Shown one piece after another: positions 62,681-64,000 of a stretch of DNA of 64,000 bases. The stretch covers positions 2,564,882-2,628,881 of the forward strand of contig BCHH01000004.1 of the NCBI GenBank assembly GCA_001599595.1, read 5' to 3'. The notes beneath the pieces are model-generated. The model did no database searches. It had not been told where the DNA came from and worked only from the letters and a program-made list of their open reading frames with translations. Origin of the DNA: Beverwykella pulmonaria. Lineage: Eukaryota; Ascomycota; Dothideomycetes; Pleosporales; Melanommataceae. Numbering within the stretch: position 1 is the stretch's first letter; each line of letters begins with the position of its first letter. Position numbers and translations under genes: made by a program.

Positions 62681-64000
62681 ATTTTTCAAAATATGAAAGT
62701 AGTGACAATAGTTCACTGTGCAAAGCGAAGAGATCCTGTCGCGGATATGTATACTTACTCTGGTAAGACAACGTTAGGTAGGGTAGATAGTGGCGATGCA
62801 AGTCACATCTAGCTCCCGCGAGTTCGATGCTTTTCGGGTGCTGGTAACGTCACAATCCCTCACTCCTCTCCTTCCAATCGGCCACCTATCAATTGCCATG
62901 TATGGCATGGAATTGGGCTCATTCTGGCCCGAGAAGCCGTCTGGAAAGGCCAATGGTAGACAGACACGTTGATCTTTATCTGGGATTTGACTGGGAGGCG
63001 CGGTTGGAAGGATGAAGTCCACGGAGGACGGCGCTGCAGGGCGAGGCTTTGCCGCATTCGACCGCGGGGCTGTGGTGATGAGAGAACGAGCATCGGGCCG
63101 AGATGCTCCGTTGTGCATGTGGGAAGGCGGAATTGGAGCCGAAAAGAGATGTATACGAAGTCCCTCTCAGTGTGCACTAGCTTTTCTCTGTCCTATCTGG
63201 TTTTTGAGCAATCGTTCGACTAATGGAAATAGAGAAGAGAATTCCACGACATCAGGAACCTTGAAGACGCAGTTCGCATGTCAAAAACTCAAACAGACTG
63301 GAGCGCAAGTGCTCGAATGATCTGAATGAGCCCTTATCGATGTCTCCACCAGACAAACCTCAACCAACAGCTAGCAGCCTTAGATCCTTTGGACCTGCTA
63401 TCTCACCCCACCAAATCTCAGGAATTCAAGCTACAAATATCAGCCCACTGTGCTCAAAAAATGTCCCACATCATAGTTGTTTTCTTTTTAAGTAACCCTC
63501 AAGACTAAAGATCACATTGCTTTGTACATGCTTAAAAATCGGGATTCTATTAACTCTCTTCTACTAGAACTAGTAGCGAGGTTGGAGGAACCAGCCCCAC
63601 TACCCCGGATCAGCGTTGCCGCAGACGAGGCGCGGTTGGATCTGGGAGTGGGGATATGCTTATCTCTTGTTTTGACGCCTGTGGAACCAATGCCTTGGGG
63701 TTGGAACTGATAGGAGAAGTCCCCTCGGTGAGTGTAACGTCCTCTTATGAGACCAAGCCGGTCGTTTTAACTGAAACTGGTTCATTGTCTTGTTGGAAGC
63801 TGACGATATATGACAAGAAGAGATTCATGAAGCCCAACTTTAGTGGAGAACAGAGTAAATGTGTTCATTTGAGATAGGACAAACCAGGCCATTAGGAGCT
63901 ATCCGAATACTGCAGCCATACCGACCAATTACACCCCTCCAAAGGAGAACAAAGGAAATTTTTCAAAAGGCAACCCCAAACTCCGTGTCCCAAACCCAAG
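62681..64000. other. Terminal intergenic sequence, no gene supported
   Basis: Promoter of the oxygenase at left. Beyond it are several overlapping short frames on both strands (up to 114 codons at 62774-63118) without recognisable content. No repeat or RNA gene seen up to the window edge. Confidence 0.4.

Noticed and set aside
1..64000. tRNA, 5S rRNA, CRISPR or telomeric repeats
   Set aside because: By eye on both strands I found no paired A-box/B-box in tRNA layout, no spaced direct-repeat array and no TTAGGG runs. A tRNAscan/Infernal run would be needed to exclude small RNA genes fully.

Overview
The window is nuclear DNA of a filamentous ascomycete (Pezizomycotina; the gene content fits Dothideomycetes best, but I cannot name a species). 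This rests on many short GT-AG introns of about 46-70 nt with CTAAC/CTGAC-type branch sites, compact genes, and fungal-only families: a Csi2-like protein, a Zn2Cys6 regulator, fungal bZIP, PAQR/Izh, NatB Mdm20, Atg5, and a fungal N-terminal domain protein. I reconstructed splice sites by hand. For every multi-exon model given here the spliced exons sum to a multiple of three and keep an open frame.

Layout. 0-15 kb is a dense housekeeping block: a SERCA-type Ca2+ ATPase, an ER J-protein, a PRA1-family protein with a conserved unknown 29 nt downstream, a second J-protein, a Gly/Ser-rich small membrane protein, and a UBA-containing ArfGAP with long polyglutamine tracts. 15-20 kb is almost empty; its clearest structure is a long imperfect hairpin near 17.7 kb. 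20-30 kb is sparse: a short bZIP-like factor, a SWIM-type zinc-finger protein whose C-terminus was altered by a 20-bp duplication, and a conserved small protein with an in-frame intron. 29-49 kb is again gene-rich: Csi2-like, Fcf1, a fungal N-terminal domain protein with a 21-bp minisatellite, an Izh3-like PAQR receptor, a Zn2Cys6 factor, a Bcs1-like AAA ATPase, ornithine aminotransferase, and the divergent pair HCNGP/SAP30BP-like and proteasome beta-7. 50-53.5 kb is a decayed patch: an epimerase C-terminus with stops of the CAG-to-TAG kind expected from RIP, an orphan ORF, an ankyrin-like gene, and TE-like debris. 53.5-62.7 kb holds a MARVEL protein, a conserved unknown, Atg5, the NatB subunit Mdm20/NAA25, and a 2-oxoglutarate/Fe(II) oxygenase.

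The genes do not form one pathway. They are a mosaic of secretory and membrane biology (SERCA, ER J-protein, PRA1, ArfGAP, MARVEL, Izh3), RNA and protein homeostasis (Fcf1, HCNGP, Pre4, Mdm20, Atg5), arginine catabolism (OAT) and regulators. I found no convincing tRNA or rRNA gene, CRISPR array, intact transposon or biosynthetic cluster, and nothing I would call a clearly new system. The best leads are gene-structure oddities: the frame-shifting duplication, the RIP-like pseudogene, the in-frame intron, very short exons, an intron that hides a stop/start pair, and the 17.7-kb hairpin.
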